Source: Streptomyces tropicalis (GTDB taxonomy: Bacteria > Actinomycetota > Actinomycetes > Streptomycetales > Streptomycetaceae). From it: DNA of 64,000 bases. The notes under the pieces were generated by a model. The model was not told the DNA's origin. It saw only the letters and a list, made by a program, of their open reading frames with translations, and did no database searches. The translations under genes and the position numbers were made by a program. Location of the stretch: NCBI RefSeq assembly GCF_029269835.1, contig NZ_JARJBB010000005.1, forward strand, positions 124,001 through 188,000, written 5' to 3'. Shown piece after piece: positions 17,741-26,026 of this stretch (positions are counted from its first letter, which is position 1; each line of letters starts with the position of its first letter).

Positions 17741-18318
17741 GCCACGGTCTCCTCGGTGTGCGCGACGCCCGTCCGGCCGTCGCTCCGTGCCGGCGCGGAG
17801 GCCGCTCGGGCGACCGCCTGGACGATCGACGCATAGGCTCCGCAGCGGCAAAGGTTGCCGCTCATCCGCTCGCGGATCTCGTCGGCGGTCAGGGACGGCG
17901 GTCCGGCTTCGGGCCGGACGTCGTCAGTGGCCGCACTGGGCCAGCCCGCCGCGTGCTCCTCGATCATCGCCACGGCGGAGCAGATCTGGCCCGGTGTGCA
18001 GTACCCGCACTGGTAGCCGTCGAGGTCCAGGAACGCCTGCTGCACGGGGTGCAGCCGCTCGCCCTCGGCCACGCCCTCGATGGTGGTGATCTCACGCCCC
18101 TCGGCCGCGACCGCCAGTTGCAGGCAGGACACCGCTCTGCGCCCGTCGACGAGCACCGTGCACGCGCCGCACTGGCCCTGGTCGCAGCCCTTCTTCGTGC
18201 CGGTCAGGTCGAGCCGCTCACGGAGTGCGTCGAGCAGGGTGGTGCGGTGGTCGACGGACAGCGGGTACTTCTCGCCGTTGATGTTCAGGGTGATGGCGCT
18301 GGACGTCGATGGGGCCAT
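17737..18318 (-). CDS. Molybdenum hydroxylase 2Fe-2S subunit (PaoA/YagT-like)
   Basis: A protein of 193 aa, first gene of the operon, from ATG 18318 with a GAAGGAAGG ribosome site. A plant-type ferredoxin domain holds the first cluster (KKGCDQGQCGACTVLVDG), and the helical C-terminal domain holds the second (CGYCTPGQ and NLCRCGAY). E. coli PaoA has a Tat signal for periplasmic export; this protein starts directly at the ferredoxin strand (ITLNINGEKYPL), so the enzyme stays in the cytoplasm. The gene is divergent from the TetR regulator. Confidence 0.92.
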   Translation of the reverse strand: MAPSTSSAITLNINGEKYPLSVDHRTTLLDALRERLDLTGTKKGCDQGQCGACTVLVDGRRAVSCLQLAVAAEGREITTIEGVAEGERLHPVQQAFLDLDGYQCGYCTPGQICSAVAMIEEHAAGWPSAATDDVRPEAGPPSLTADEIRERMSGNLCRCGAYASIVQAVARAASAPARSDGRTGVAHTEETVA

Positions 18319-18551
18319 GAGGAGCCTTCCTTCGCATGTCCGGACCGGGTCCTCGGGACCGTCCGGTGGGGCAGAGGCATCAGGAGCCGGTGGGCGTCGG
18401 GACTCGGGGGCTGAGCGCCGGACACGACCTGGGCGCCGGACGCGGTGTCTCGGGACGGAGGTGCGGACTCGGGGACACCGGCGGGGGTGCCCCGGGGGAC
18501 GGTGGGCCGACCGGGTGCACCGGGGCCGTCCGTCGCTATGGTGGAAGCAAG

Positions 18552-18596
18552 CGGACATGTGTCCGTTATGCATCCAACGTACCGGACAGTTGTCCG
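18552..18596. promoter_or_regulatory. Twin 14-bp palindromic operators before the TetR gene
   Basis: CGGACATGTGTCCG (18552-18565) and CGGACAGTTGTCCG (18583-18596) share the half-site CGGACA/TGTCCG; their centres are 31 bp apart, three helical turns. A further half-site CCGGACA lies at 18614-18620. They sit between the TetR gene and the divergent molybdenum-hydroxylase operon, so TetR probably represses itself and perhaps the operon. Confidence 0.7.
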
Positions 18597-18640
18597 CTTA
18601 GCAAGACCGGGTTCCGGACATGCGCCCGCGAGGAGGACGA

Positions 18641-19270
18641 GTGCAGGAGAAGAAGGACGCCAAGGACGCGCCGCTGCGTTCGGACGCCCAGCGCAACCGC
18701 GAGCGCATCCTGGAGGTCGCCCTCGCCGAGCTGACCCGCTCCGCGGACACGCCGCTGAGCGTGATCGCCAAGAAGGCGGGGGTCGGACAGGGCACCTTCT
18801 ACCGCAACTTCCCGCACCGCGAGGCTCTCGTCCTGGAGATCTACCGCCACGAGATGCACCAGGTCGCCGACAGTGCGTCCCAGTTGCTGGAGAGCCGCGA
18901 GCCGGACCGGGCCCTGCGGGAGTGGATGGACCGCCTCGCCCAGTTCGCCATGGCCAAGGCGGGCCTGGCGGACGCGCTCCGGCAGGCCACCGGCGCGCCC
19001 GGCGGACCCGCGAAGCCCAGCAACTCCCCCGTGACCGCTGCCGCCGAGCTCCTGCTCCGCGCCAACGAGGCGGCCGGGACCATACGGCCGGGGGTGACCG
19101 CCGACGACTTCGTGCTCGCCATCGCCGGCCTGTGGCAGATCGACCCGCACGGCGACTGGCAGCCACGCGCCGGCCGCCTGCTCGACCTGGTCATGGACGG
19201 ACTGCGCGCGGGCGCCCCCGGCCAAGCAGACCCCGGCGCACCGGGCGGTGCGGCGGGGGCGCATCTCTGA
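18641..19270 (+). CDS. TetR-family transcriptional regulator
   Basis: A protein of 209 aa from GTG 18641, which follows GAGGAGGACGA; an upstream in-frame ATG at 18620 would bury that ribosome site in coding sequence. The HTH occupies residues ~15-62 (RNRERILEVALAELTRSAD, then VIAKKAGVGQGTFYRNFPHR). The helical C-terminal domain binds an unknown ligand; its SBP/TetR_C-like ending fits regulators related to AcrR. Two palindromes upstream are its likely targets. The inducer may be the substrate of the divergent oxidoreductase (inference). Confidence 0.9.
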   Translation: MQEKKDAKDAPLRSDAQRNRERILEVALAELTRSADTPLSVIAKKAGVGQGTFYRNFPHREALVLEIYRHEMHQVADSASQLLESREPDRALREWMDRLAQFAMAKAGLADALRQATGAPGGPAKPSNSPVTAAAELLLRANEAAGTIRPGVTADDFVLAIAGLWQIDPHGDWQPRAGRLLDLVMDGLRAGAPGQADPGAPGGAAGAHL

Positions 19271-19355
19271 CGAGGCATTAGGGTGCGAACGGACGCGCCC
19301 CGGCATCGGCCGGCTCTGCGCGCCGACGACGGAGCGGACCGGCGAAGGGGCGGGC

Positions 19356-20198
19356 ATGACGGAGGCGTTGGTACTGGGCGGCGGCGGTGTCGGCGGCATC
19401 GCGTGGATCACCGGGCTGCTGGCCGGACTGGCCGACGCGGGCCGGGACGCCACCGGTGCCGACCTGATCGTGGGCACCTCGGCCGGCTCGACCGTGGCGG
19501 CCCAGCTGGGCAGCGGCCTCTCGCTGGAGGAGCTGTACGCACGCCAGGTCGACCCGGCCCTGCAGAACGCCGAGCTGATGGCCGAGATGGACCTGGAGGC
19601 GTTCGCCGCGGAGATCGGGGCGGCGGCGGGCAGCGCCACGTCGATCGTGGAGCTGCGGCAGGCCGTCGGAAGGTTCGCGCTCGGCACCAAGACCGTCGCG
19701 GAGCCGGAGCGCCGGGCGGTGATCGAGTCGCGACTGCCCGCGCACGGCTGGCCGGCGCGCGCCCTGAGGATCGTCGCGGTGGACGCGGTGAGCGGCGAGC
19801 CGCGGGTGTTCGACAGCGCGTCCGGCGTGGACCTGGTGGACGCCGTCGCGGCCAGCTGCGCCGTGCCCGGCATCTGGCCGCCGGTGACGATCGGCGAGCG
19901 CCGCTACGTCGACGGAGGCGTCCGTTCCATCGCCAACGCCGACTACGCCGCCGGGGCCTCGCGCGTGCTGATCGTCGTACCCATGGGCGGCACCGAGCCC
20001 TTCCCGAGCGACCAGCCGCTGGAACGCGCCGTCGCCGACCTGCGGGCGCAGGGCGCGGAGGTCGCGCTCGTGGAGCCGGACGAGGCGTCGAAGGCCGCGA
20101 TCGGCAGCAACGCCCTGGACCCGGCCACCCGCCGGCCGGCCGCGGAGGCGGGGCGCGCCCAGGGACGCGGCCTGACGATCGACTGGCAGCGCGCCTGA
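19356..20198 (+). CDS. Patatin-like phospholipase family protein
   Basis: A protein of 280 aa with GAAGGGGCGGGC ahead of the ATG. Patatin signatures are complete: oxyanion loop LGGGGVGGIAWITG (~7-20), nucleophile elbow GTSAGS (Ser near residue 45) and the catalytic Asp in YVDGGVRSIANAD. It should hydrolyse acyl ester bonds of lipids. There is no signal peptide, so it is intracellular or peripherally membrane-bound. It is on the same strand as the TetR gene, 85 bp downstream, but no functional tie is evident. Confidence 0.9.
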   Translation: MTEALVLGGGGVGGIAWITGLLAGLADAGRDATGADLIVGTSAGSTVAAQLGSGLSLEELYARQVDPALQNAELMAEMDLEAFAAEIGAAAGSATSIVELRQAVGRFALGTKTVAEPERRAVIESRLPAHGWPARALRIVAVDAVSGEPRVFDSASGVDLVDAVAASCAVPGIWPPVTIGERRYVDGGVRSIANADYAAGASRVLIVVPMGGTEPFPSDQPLERAVADLRAQGAEVALVEPDEASKAAIGSNALDPATRRPAAEAGRAQGRGLTIDWQRA

Positions 20199-20211
20199 GC
20201 CGGCGCGGCCG

Positions 20212-20243
20212 GGCGCCCGGCCTCGGGTCGGGCGCCGGGCGCC
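20212..20243 (+). terminator. GC hairpin after the patatin gene
   Basis: GGCGCCCGGC (20212-20221) pairs perfectly with GCCGGGCGCC (20234-20243) around a 12-nt loop, 14 bp after the patatin stop codon. Confidence 0.55.
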
Positions 20244-20311
20244 GTCCCTCGATCTCCGAGCGCCGGCAATTGTCTCGACGCCACCCGCCCCGTCCGGCAG
20301 AGTGGCCGCTC

Positions 20312-21052
20312 ATGACGAGCAGTGAACTGTGGGGCCACGCCACCGCCGAGCGCTACGACGCCGAGGAGGCCGGGATCTCCTCGGCCGCCGCCCTCGGCCC
20401 AGCACTGGCTTTCCTCGCCGACCTCGCCGGAGACGGCCGGGCACTGGAGTTCGCGATCGGAACAGGGCGGGTGGGCGTCCCGCTCCGGGAGCTCGGCATC
20501 CCCGTGTCGGGGATCGAGCTGTCCGCGCACATGGCCGCGGTACTGCGGCGCAAGGTCGACGAGGGGCGGCTCCCCGTCACCCTCGGGGACATGGCCACCA
20601 CCGTGGTGCCCGGCGAGTTCTCCCTGGTCTACCTCGTCTACAACACCATCACGAACCTGCTCACCCAGGACGAGCAGGTCGAGTGCTTCCGCAACGCCGC
20701 ACGCCATCTGCGGCCGGGCGGCCGCTTCGTCATCGAGCTGGGCGTGCCACCACTCCGGTTCCTGCCGCCCGAGCAGGTCGCCGTGCCGTTCGACGTCTCC
20801 GAACGGCACGTCGGCTTCGACACCTTCGACCTGGTCGGGCAGGTCCTCGTCTCGCACCACCTCACCCAGGACGGCGACGACGGCCGCTACCGCCGCACCG
20901 CCTCACGCCACCGCTACGCATGGCCGGCGGAGCTGGACCTGATGGCGCGGATCGCGGGCCTCACTCTGGAACGCCGCGTCGCCGACTGGGACGGCACACC
21001 GTTCACCCAGGACTCCCGGAAACACGTCTCGGTGTGGCGCAAGGCGGGGTGA
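20312..21052 (+). CDS. Class I SAM-dependent methyltransferase
   Basis: A protein of 246 aa. The SAM-binding motif I is ALEFAIGTGRVGVPL (~46-60), followed by the acidic residue in VSGIELSAHM. Motif II-III regions are FSLVYLVYNTITNLLTQDEQ and HLRPGGRFVIELGVP. The C-terminal half (HRYAWPAELDLMARIAGLTLERR) is typical of small-molecule methyltransferases of the Methyltransf_25 group. There is no clear ribosome site; a CAGAGT box lies 8 nt before the ATG. Substrate unknown. Confidence 0.85.
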   Translation: MTSSELWGHATAERYDAEEAGISSAAALGPALAFLADLAGDGRALEFAIGTGRVGVPLRELGIPVSGIELSAHMAAVLRRKVDEGRLPVTLGDMATTVVPGEFSLVYLVYNTITNLLTQDEQVECFRNAARHLRPGGRFVIELGVPPLRFLPPEQVAVPFDVSERHVGFDTFDLVGQVLVSHHLTQDGDDGRYRRTASRHRYAWPAELDLMARIAGLTLERRVADWDGTPFTQDSRKHVSVWRKAG

Positions 21053-21200
21053 GCGCCACCGGACCGTCCGCCCAGCGGATGCTGAAGGCCGGCGGCCGAT
21101 CGGCCGGGTTCCGGCCGCAGGCCGGTCCAGGAAGCTCGGCCGCGCCTGACGCTTCGGATCGTCCCTCTCGGTGTCCGCCTCCCTCTGCCAGGGCCGCCGA

Positions 21201-21212
21201 TAGGGTCCGCCC
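21201..21212 (+). promoter_or_regulatory. Leaderless-type -10 box before the truncated DUF2804 gene
   Basis: TAGGGT (21201-21206) lies 6 nt before ATG 21213 and no Shine-Dalgarno sequence is present. The promoter region of the broken gene therefore looks intact. Confidence 0.4.
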
Positions 21213-21704
21213 ATGGCCACGCACGAACGTGAGATCACCGCTCCCGTCGACCTGTGCCGTGGCGACGGACGCCTCGAGCCGTCCGCGGTCGGCTGGTCAC
21301 GCCGACCACTGCACCGCTGCCGGATTCCCGGCTGGGGGCGGACGAAGCGCTGGGAGTACTGGTGCGTGACCACGCCGGCCCACCTCGTGGCCCTCACCGT
21401 GAGCGACCTCGACTACCTGGCCCTGACCTCGATCTACGTCCTGCAATACGGGCCTGTGTCACGGGAGCTCGAGCGCACCGCGATCGTGCCCGGCGGTTTC
21501 GGCGTCCGTCTCCCCGACACCGTCGCGGGCGCTCCGGGCTCCCCCGCGCTCGTGGTCGGACCGCGGCGGCCGGCCAGGGGCCGGGTGCGGATCGGGATCG
21601 ACGGCGAGGGCACCGCCACCCGGCTGCGGGCCTGCTGTCTGAGCCCGCAGCGTCTCCCGCTCCGGGACCGCTGGTACCTTACGCACCCGGTCCACGCAGC
21701 GTGA
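21213..21704 (+). pseudogene. DUF2804 gene, 3'-truncated
   Basis: The open frame is 163 aa, whereas DUF2804 proteins run to roughly 330 aa. The N-terminal ~140 residues are recognisable (ITAPVDLCRGDGRLEPSAVGW, GWGRTKRWEYWCVTTPAHLVALTVSDLDY, GRVRIGIDGEGTATRLRA). After that the sequence becomes unrelated (CCLSPQRLPLRDRWYL) and soon stops; no other frame downstream continues the family. The C-terminal half has been lost by deletion or rearrangement with a breakpoint near 21630. DUF2804 proteins have no established function. Confidence 0.7.
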
Positions 21705-22412
21705 GGCACTTCCGGCCGGCGCTGCCGATCGTGCCCCGCGGCGGCGGCTGCGCCCAGGGCCGTCGACCGGTCCTGCAAGGGCCCCTGGACGCTGCGCTCG
21801 AGCCCTTGCCCGCAGCCCGTCTTCCGCGGGTGACTCAACTCAGGTTCGGACGGCACTCGCTGCGTGCAGGTGACGGCGTCGGGGGTCGGACGGCCTCCGC
21901 CTTCTCATGCACTCGACGACGGCTGCCGATGCGTCTGCCCCGCACGGCCGTTCAGGAACGACGGGCGAGCGAGCGATCAGGCCGCCCCACAGCCGGCTCA
22001 GCCTGCGCCTGTCGGATGCTTGAGATGTCGTCGCGGCCGGCCACCCCTGGCTCCGGCGGCTTCGGCCGGCCGGCCGAACGTGAGCAGCGGAATGTCGTAG
22101 AGCCGACAAACCCATCACCGACGGGTACCGGCGCTCTCCGCCGAGTAGAACGACACGGCAGCGCTCCCGCCGAGATACTGATCCCCTGCCCGAACAGGGG
22201 AAATACAGCGGTCACGTCCGGAAGGACACACGTCCGGAAGGACAAGGGCATGCCAGAGGAAGAGGTCCCGGTGGGTACAACAACCATCGGGGTAGGCGGG
22301 AGCACCTGTGCGGGAGCGGCAGCAGGGGTTCGGTGAGCTCGTGGGGAGAACGCCCCGCGCTCCTCCTACGGCGTCCGTGGAGGCAGCCGCCTGAATCAAG
22401 CGGGCCGTCGTG
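21705..22412. other. Gene-free 708-bp stretch with tandem repeat and hairpin
   Basis: No credible coding frame was found between the truncated DUF2804 gene and the DUF2848 gene. A hairpin CCCCTG (22183-22188) / CAGGGG (22195-22200) is followed by a 16-bp tandem duplication, ACGTCCGGAAGGACAC at 22215-22230 repeated over 22231-22245. The stretch is probably debris from the event that truncated the upstream gene. Confidence 0.5.
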
Positions 22413-23099
22413 TCAGCCGATAGGTGCCGGCATCGGCTGGACGTCGTAGTCGAGGCGGATGGTGTCCCCGGTGACGGGGTCGCCCAGTTCCACGCTCCAG
22501 CCACGTGCGAACTGGTCGACGCCAGGGGCCATGGGGATGGTGCCGGAGACCAGGACCGTGCCGGGCGTGAGCGCGCCGCGTGAACGCAGGACGTCGACCC
22601 AGTACGCGGGAGTGAGGAGTTCGGCGAGAGTACCGTGCTGGATCTCGGTCCGCTGGTCGCCGTGGGTGACCCAGGCGCGCAGGGTGAGCTCGTCGATGCG
22701 GGTCTCGACGTCGGCCAAGAGCCAGGCGCGGCGGGCGAGGACGTCCGGGCCGGCGTTCTTGCTCCAGGCCACGCCGTGCACCTCGAGGTCACGGTCGGTG
22801 TGGTCGCAGGCGGCCGTCAGCAGGAGCTCCCCGCCGGCCGCCACCACGAGCGCCCACTCCGCCTCCCCGGAGGTACGCGCGTGCTGCGCCAGGACCCGGT
22901 CGGTCTGCTGGGCCAGGTAAGGAGAGACGGGGTAGAGGGCCGGGGTCACGGAAGGACCGGGCACGCCCAGCTCGGCGAGCTCCGCGACGTGCGCGGCGAC
23001 GTCCGCCTGACTGCGTCCGGCGTACCCGGCGTTGAGGACCTGGACGACGTCGACCTCGCGCGTCGATCCGTCGGGCAGTTCGAAGGTCAGCACGGCCAT
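22413..23099 (-). CDS. DUF2848 family protein
   Basis: A protein of 228 aa from ATG 23099. It follows the DUF2848 pattern: MAVLTFELPDGS, the conserved YAGRSQADVAAHVAELAELGVPGPSV, LYPVSPYL, then SKNAGPDVLARRAWLL and a C-terminal GTVLVSGTIPMAPGV with VELGDPVTGDTIRLDYDV. The C-terminal part resembles the fumarylacetoacetate-hydrolase-like fold, so a hydrolase role is plausible, but the family is uncharacterised. The gene is divergent from the MFS transporter and shares with it a large GntR-type palindrome, so it belongs to the catabolic cluster. Confidence 0.82.
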   Translation of the reverse strand: MAVLTFELPDGSTREVDVVQVLNAGYAGRSQADVAAHVAELAELGVPGPSVTPALYPVSPYLAQQTDRVLAQHARTSGEAEWALVVAAGGELLLTAACDHTDRDLEVHGVAWSKNAGPDVLARRAWLLADVETRIDELTLRAWVTHGDQRTEIQHGTLAELLTPAYWVDVLRSRGALTPGTVLVSGTIPMAPGVDQFARGWSVELGDPVTGDTIRLDYDVQPMPAPIG

Positions 23100-23171
23100 G
23101 AGGGCACTCCCACAGATCGGGTGAGACCGCAGGAGGGATTCTCCGCGGTCGGTTTCTCGCGCAGGGCTTGC

Positions 23172-23199
23172 GCATACGGTCTGTATACAAGAAGTATGC
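23172..23199. promoter_or_regulatory. GntR-type operator in the DUF2848/MFS intergenic region
   Basis: A fully symmetric nested palindrome: GCATAC (23172-23177), 4 nt, TGTATACA (23182-23189), 4 nt, GTATGC (23194-23199), all centred on 23185.5. The same GCATAC-N4-TGTATACA arrangement lies in front of the GntR gene at 26671-26688. GntR/FCD regulators typically bind TNGTNNNACNA-like palindromes, which this contains. Confidence 0.75.
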
Positions 23200-23234
23200 C
23201 AGAAGGTCGATGTCCCCGAGCAAGGATGGGAACC

Positions 23235-24599
23235 ATGCGCGACACCTCGAAGGACGACGCGAGGGCGGACGACAGGCACTCCGGTGTCGGCCGGGCCTTC
23301 GCCGCGAGCCTGACCGGCACGACCCTGGAGTGGTACGACTTCGCCGTCTACTCCGCGGCGGCCGCCCTGGTCTTCGGCAAGCTGTTCTTTCCCTCGGAGG
23401 ACCCGCTCACCGGAACGCTCCTGGCGTTCTCCACCTACGCGGTCGGCTATGTGTCGCGCCCGCTCGGCGGGGTCGTCTTCGGCCGCCTCGGCGATGTGAT
23501 CGGCCGCAAGAAGGTGCTGATGGCCACGCTGGTCCTCATCGGCGTGGCAACCTTCCTGATCGGCGTCCTCCCCGCGTACACGACGGCGGGCGTGACCGCC
23601 CCGATCGCCCTGGTCGTGCTGCGCTTCGCCCAGGGCGTCGGTGTCGGCGGTGAGTGGGGCGGCGCCGTACTGCTGTCCAGTGAGTTCGGGGACCCGCGCC
23701 GCCGCGGCTTCTACGCGTCCGCCGCGCAGGTCGGCCCGCCCGCCGGAAACCTGCTGGCCAACGGCGTCCTGGCCGCCCTCGGCGCACTGCTGACCGATGC
23801 ACAGTTCGAGTCGTGGGGCTGGCGCATCGCCTTCCTGCTCTCCGGGGTGCTCGTCGGGTTCGGGCTGTGGATCCGGGCGAAGCTCGAGGAGACACCGGTG
23901 TTCAAGGCGATGGAGGCCGAACACTCCCGTCCCGAGGCGCCGATCCGCGAGGTCCTCACCACCCAGCCACGAGCGCTGCTCGCTGCGACCCTCTGCCGCG
24001 TCGGCCCGGACGTGCTGTACGCCATGTTCACCGTGTTCGTCCTTACGTACGCCACCCAGCAACTCGGTATGTCGCGCGGCTCCGCCCTCGCGGCCGTCCT
24101 CATCGGCTCCTCGCTCCAGGTCTTCTTCATGCCGCTTGCTGGCGCCCTCTCCGACCGAGTGGACCGACGCCTGCTGTACGGCTGCGCCGCGGTGGCAGCC
24201 GGCGTGTGGCCCTTCGTCTTCTTCCCGATGGTCCGCGGCGGCGCGTGGCTGCCACTCGCCGCCGGTGTCGTCGGGGGTCTCGTGATCCACTGTTTGCTGT
24301 ACGGACCACAGGCCGCCTTCATCGCCGAACAGTTCTCGCCCCGGCTGCGCTACACCGGCTCCTCCCTCGCCTACACGCTGGCCGGGATCATCGGCGGCGC
24401 CGTCGCACCGCTGCTGTTCACCAGCCTGCTGAGTGCCTACGACAGCTGGCTGCCGCTGGCCGCGTACATCGCCCTCGCCTCGGCCGTATCCCTCGCCGGA
24501 GTCTGCCTGGGGCGCAGCCCCGACTCCGCCGTCGACGAGGACGCCCGGCTGGCCGCGCCGGACACCCGGGCCACGGCAGACGCCACCGGACACCGCTGA
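23235..24599 (+). CDS. MFS transporter, metabolite:H+ symporter (MHS) type
   Basis: A protein of 454 aa with 12 predicted helices. The ATG at 23235 follows AAGGA at a usable distance; in-frame ATGs at 23196 and 23226 are alternatives. MHS hallmarks are TLEWYDFAVYSAAAALVF near the start, GRLGDVIGRKKVLMATL in the loop between helices 2 and 3, and RFAQGVGVGGEWGGAVLLS. Relatives import organic acids such as citrate, alpha-ketoglutarate, shikimate or betaines with protons. In this cluster it most likely brings in the compound degraded by the amidohydrolase, cupin and DUF2848 proteins. Confidence 0.88.
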   Translation: MRDTSKDDARADDRHSGVGRAFAASLTGTTLEWYDFAVYSAAAALVFGKLFFPSEDPLTGTLLAFSTYAVGYVSRPLGGVVFGRLGDVIGRKKVLMATLVLIGVATFLIGVLPAYTTAGVTAPIALVVLRFAQGVGVGGEWGGAVLLSSEFGDPRRRGFYASAAQVGPPAGNLLANGVLAALGALLTDAQFESWGWRIAFLLSGVLVGFGLWIRAKLEETPVFKAMEAEHSRPEAPIREVLTTQPRALLAATLCRVGPDVLYAMFTVFVLTYATQQLGMSRGSALAAVLIGSSLQVFFMPLAGALSDRVDRRLLYGCAAVAAGVWPFVFFPMVRGGAWLPLAAGVVGGLVIHCLLYGPQAAFIAEQFSPRLRYTGSSLAYTLAGIIGGAVAPLLFTSLLSAYDSWLPLAAYIALASAVSLAGVCLGRSPDSAVDEDARLAAPDTRATADATGHR

Positions 24600-24705
24600 C
24601 CCGCACTGGACGCTTCCCTCGGTTTCCGTCCGTTGCTGTCCGTTGCTGTCCGTCCGTCTTCCTGCAACTTCCCCGACCCCCGTCCCGCCAAGGAGGAACC
24701 GCACC

Positions 24706-25497
24706 GTGCGGATCGCCCTGAGCCAGCTCATCACCGGTCCCGATCCCGAAAAGAACCTCCGTCTCGTCGAGGAATGGACACGGCGCGCCGCGGACGCCGG
24801 AGCCCGCGTCGTAGTCTTCCCGGAGGCGTCGATGGCCTGTTTCGGCACCCCGCTGGCCCCGCTCGCCGAGCCCCTGGACGGTCCCTGGGCCGACGGGGTA
24901 CGGCAGATCGCCCGGGCCACCTCCACGGTGGTCGTCGCCGGCATGTTCACCCCGGCCCCGGACGGCAGAGTGGCGAACACCCTGCTGGCCACCGGGGCCG
25001 GCGTCGAGGCGTCGTACGACAAGATCCACCTCTACGACGCCTTCGGCTACCGCGAGTCCGGGACCGTCGCCCCGGGCTCCACCACGACGGTGATCGACGT
25101 GGACGGCACACGGCTGGGCCTGGCCACCTGCTATGACGTCCGCTTCCCGGAACTGTTCCGGGCCCACGCCGACGCCGGAGCCGTCGGCACGCTGCTGGCC
25201 GCCTCCTGGGGAGCAGGGCCCGGCAAGCTCGCGCAGTGGGAGCTGCTGCTGCGGGCCCGCGCACTGGACGCCACCGTATGGCTCGCCGCCGTCGACCAGG
25301 CCCGCCCGGGCACTCCGGCAGGCCCGTTGCCGACGGGCATCGGGCACAGCCAGGTCGTCGGCCCCGACGGCACGGTCCGGAACTCTCTCGGTGCCGAGCC
25401 CGAGCTGCTGCTGGCCGACCTGGACGTCGACGAGGTCACCGCGGTCCGGCAGAAGACCTCTGTGCTGGCCAACCGGCGTCCGGAGGTGTGGCGGTGA
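24706..25497 (+). CDS. Carbon-nitrogen hydrolase (nitrilase superfamily)
   Basis: A protein of 263 aa with AAGGAGGAA ahead of GTG 24706. The Glu-Lys-Cys triad is visible: Glu in VVFPEAS (~41), Lys in YDKIHLYDAFGYRES (~106) and Cys in LGLATCYDVRFPELFR (~142). Such enzymes hydrolyse amide or nitrile C-N bonds; the KIHLYDAFGYRES and CYDVRFPELF signatures resemble the Nit1/Nit2 and deaminated-glutathione/omega-amidase branch. Its stop overlaps the cupin start (GTGA), and it follows the MFS transporter by 106 bp, a gap containing a short CGTTGCTGTC tandem duplication (24631-24650). Confidence 0.9.
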   Translation: MRIALSQLITGPDPEKNLRLVEEWTRRAADAGARVVVFPEASMACFGTPLAPLAEPLDGPWADGVRQIARATSTVVVAGMFTPAPDGRVANTLLATGAGVEASYDKIHLYDAFGYRESGTVAPGSTTTVIDVDGTRLGLATCYDVRFPELFRAHADAGAVGTLLAASWGAGPGKLAQWELLLRARALDATVWLAAVDQARPGTPAGPLPTGIGHSQVVGPDGTVRNSLGAEPELLLADLDVDEVTAVRQKTSVLANRRPEVWR

Positions 25498-25850
25498 GCA
25501 AGCCCGAGCTCGAATTCCACCTCCCCGACGGACGGTGGAACACCCCGGCCGGTGCCGGCCCGGGCGTCGAGGAGCGGGTCCTGGCCGATGACCCCGAGCG
25601 CGGGTGCCGTACCGCGCTCGTCCGGTGGGCGCCGGGCACCACCGACACCTCGGCACAGGGCGTGGCGCGCCACGACTTCTGGGAGGAGGTCTACCTGGTC
25701 GAGGGAACGTTGCACGACCTGACACTGGGCCGGACCTTCACCGCGGGCATGTACGCGTGCCGCCCTCCCGGGATGCCGCACGGCCCCTGGACGTCGCAGG
25801 ACGGTGTCACGATGCTGGTGATCACCTATCCCGAGCCGGGCCGGCGGTGA
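25494..25850 (+). CDS. Cupin domain protein
   Basis: A protein of 118 aa translationally coupled to the amidohydrolase (GTGA). Cupin motif 1 is seen as HDFWEEVYLVEGTLHDL and motif 2 as YACRPPGMPHGPW, giving likely metal ligands His, Glu and the later His. It resembles single-domain cupins of the ChrR-like type. Possible roles are a metal-dependent isomerase or dioxygenase, or a ligand-binding protein, in the catabolism of the imported compound. No signal peptide. Substrate unknown. Confidence 0.85.
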   Translation: MSKPELEFHLPDGRWNTPAGAGPGVEERVLADDPERGCRTALVRWAPGTTDTSAQGVARHDFWEEVYLVEGTLHDLTLGRTFTAGMYACRPPGMPHGPWTSQDGVTMLVITYPEPGRR

Positions 25851-26026
25851 TCGAGGGACCGAGGTAAGTCCGACCCCCGATGCGGCGGCCGGCGAGCCAA
25901 CGAAGGCGCGGCGGGGGGAACGGACCGGTCCAGCGTCACCGGGGTGGCCCGAGCGCCGGGGAAGATCTGACGCACAGGTGGCCCCGGACCGTTCCACCAC
26001 GGGTCCAGCCGCCTGACCGCGTACGT

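Noticed and set aside
13457..18318. Xanthine dehydrogenase in the strict sense
   Set aside because: The FAD subunit's extra CNKRAPGTGC motif and the operon order point to the PaoABC aldehyde oxidoreductase branch, so purine specificity is not claimed.
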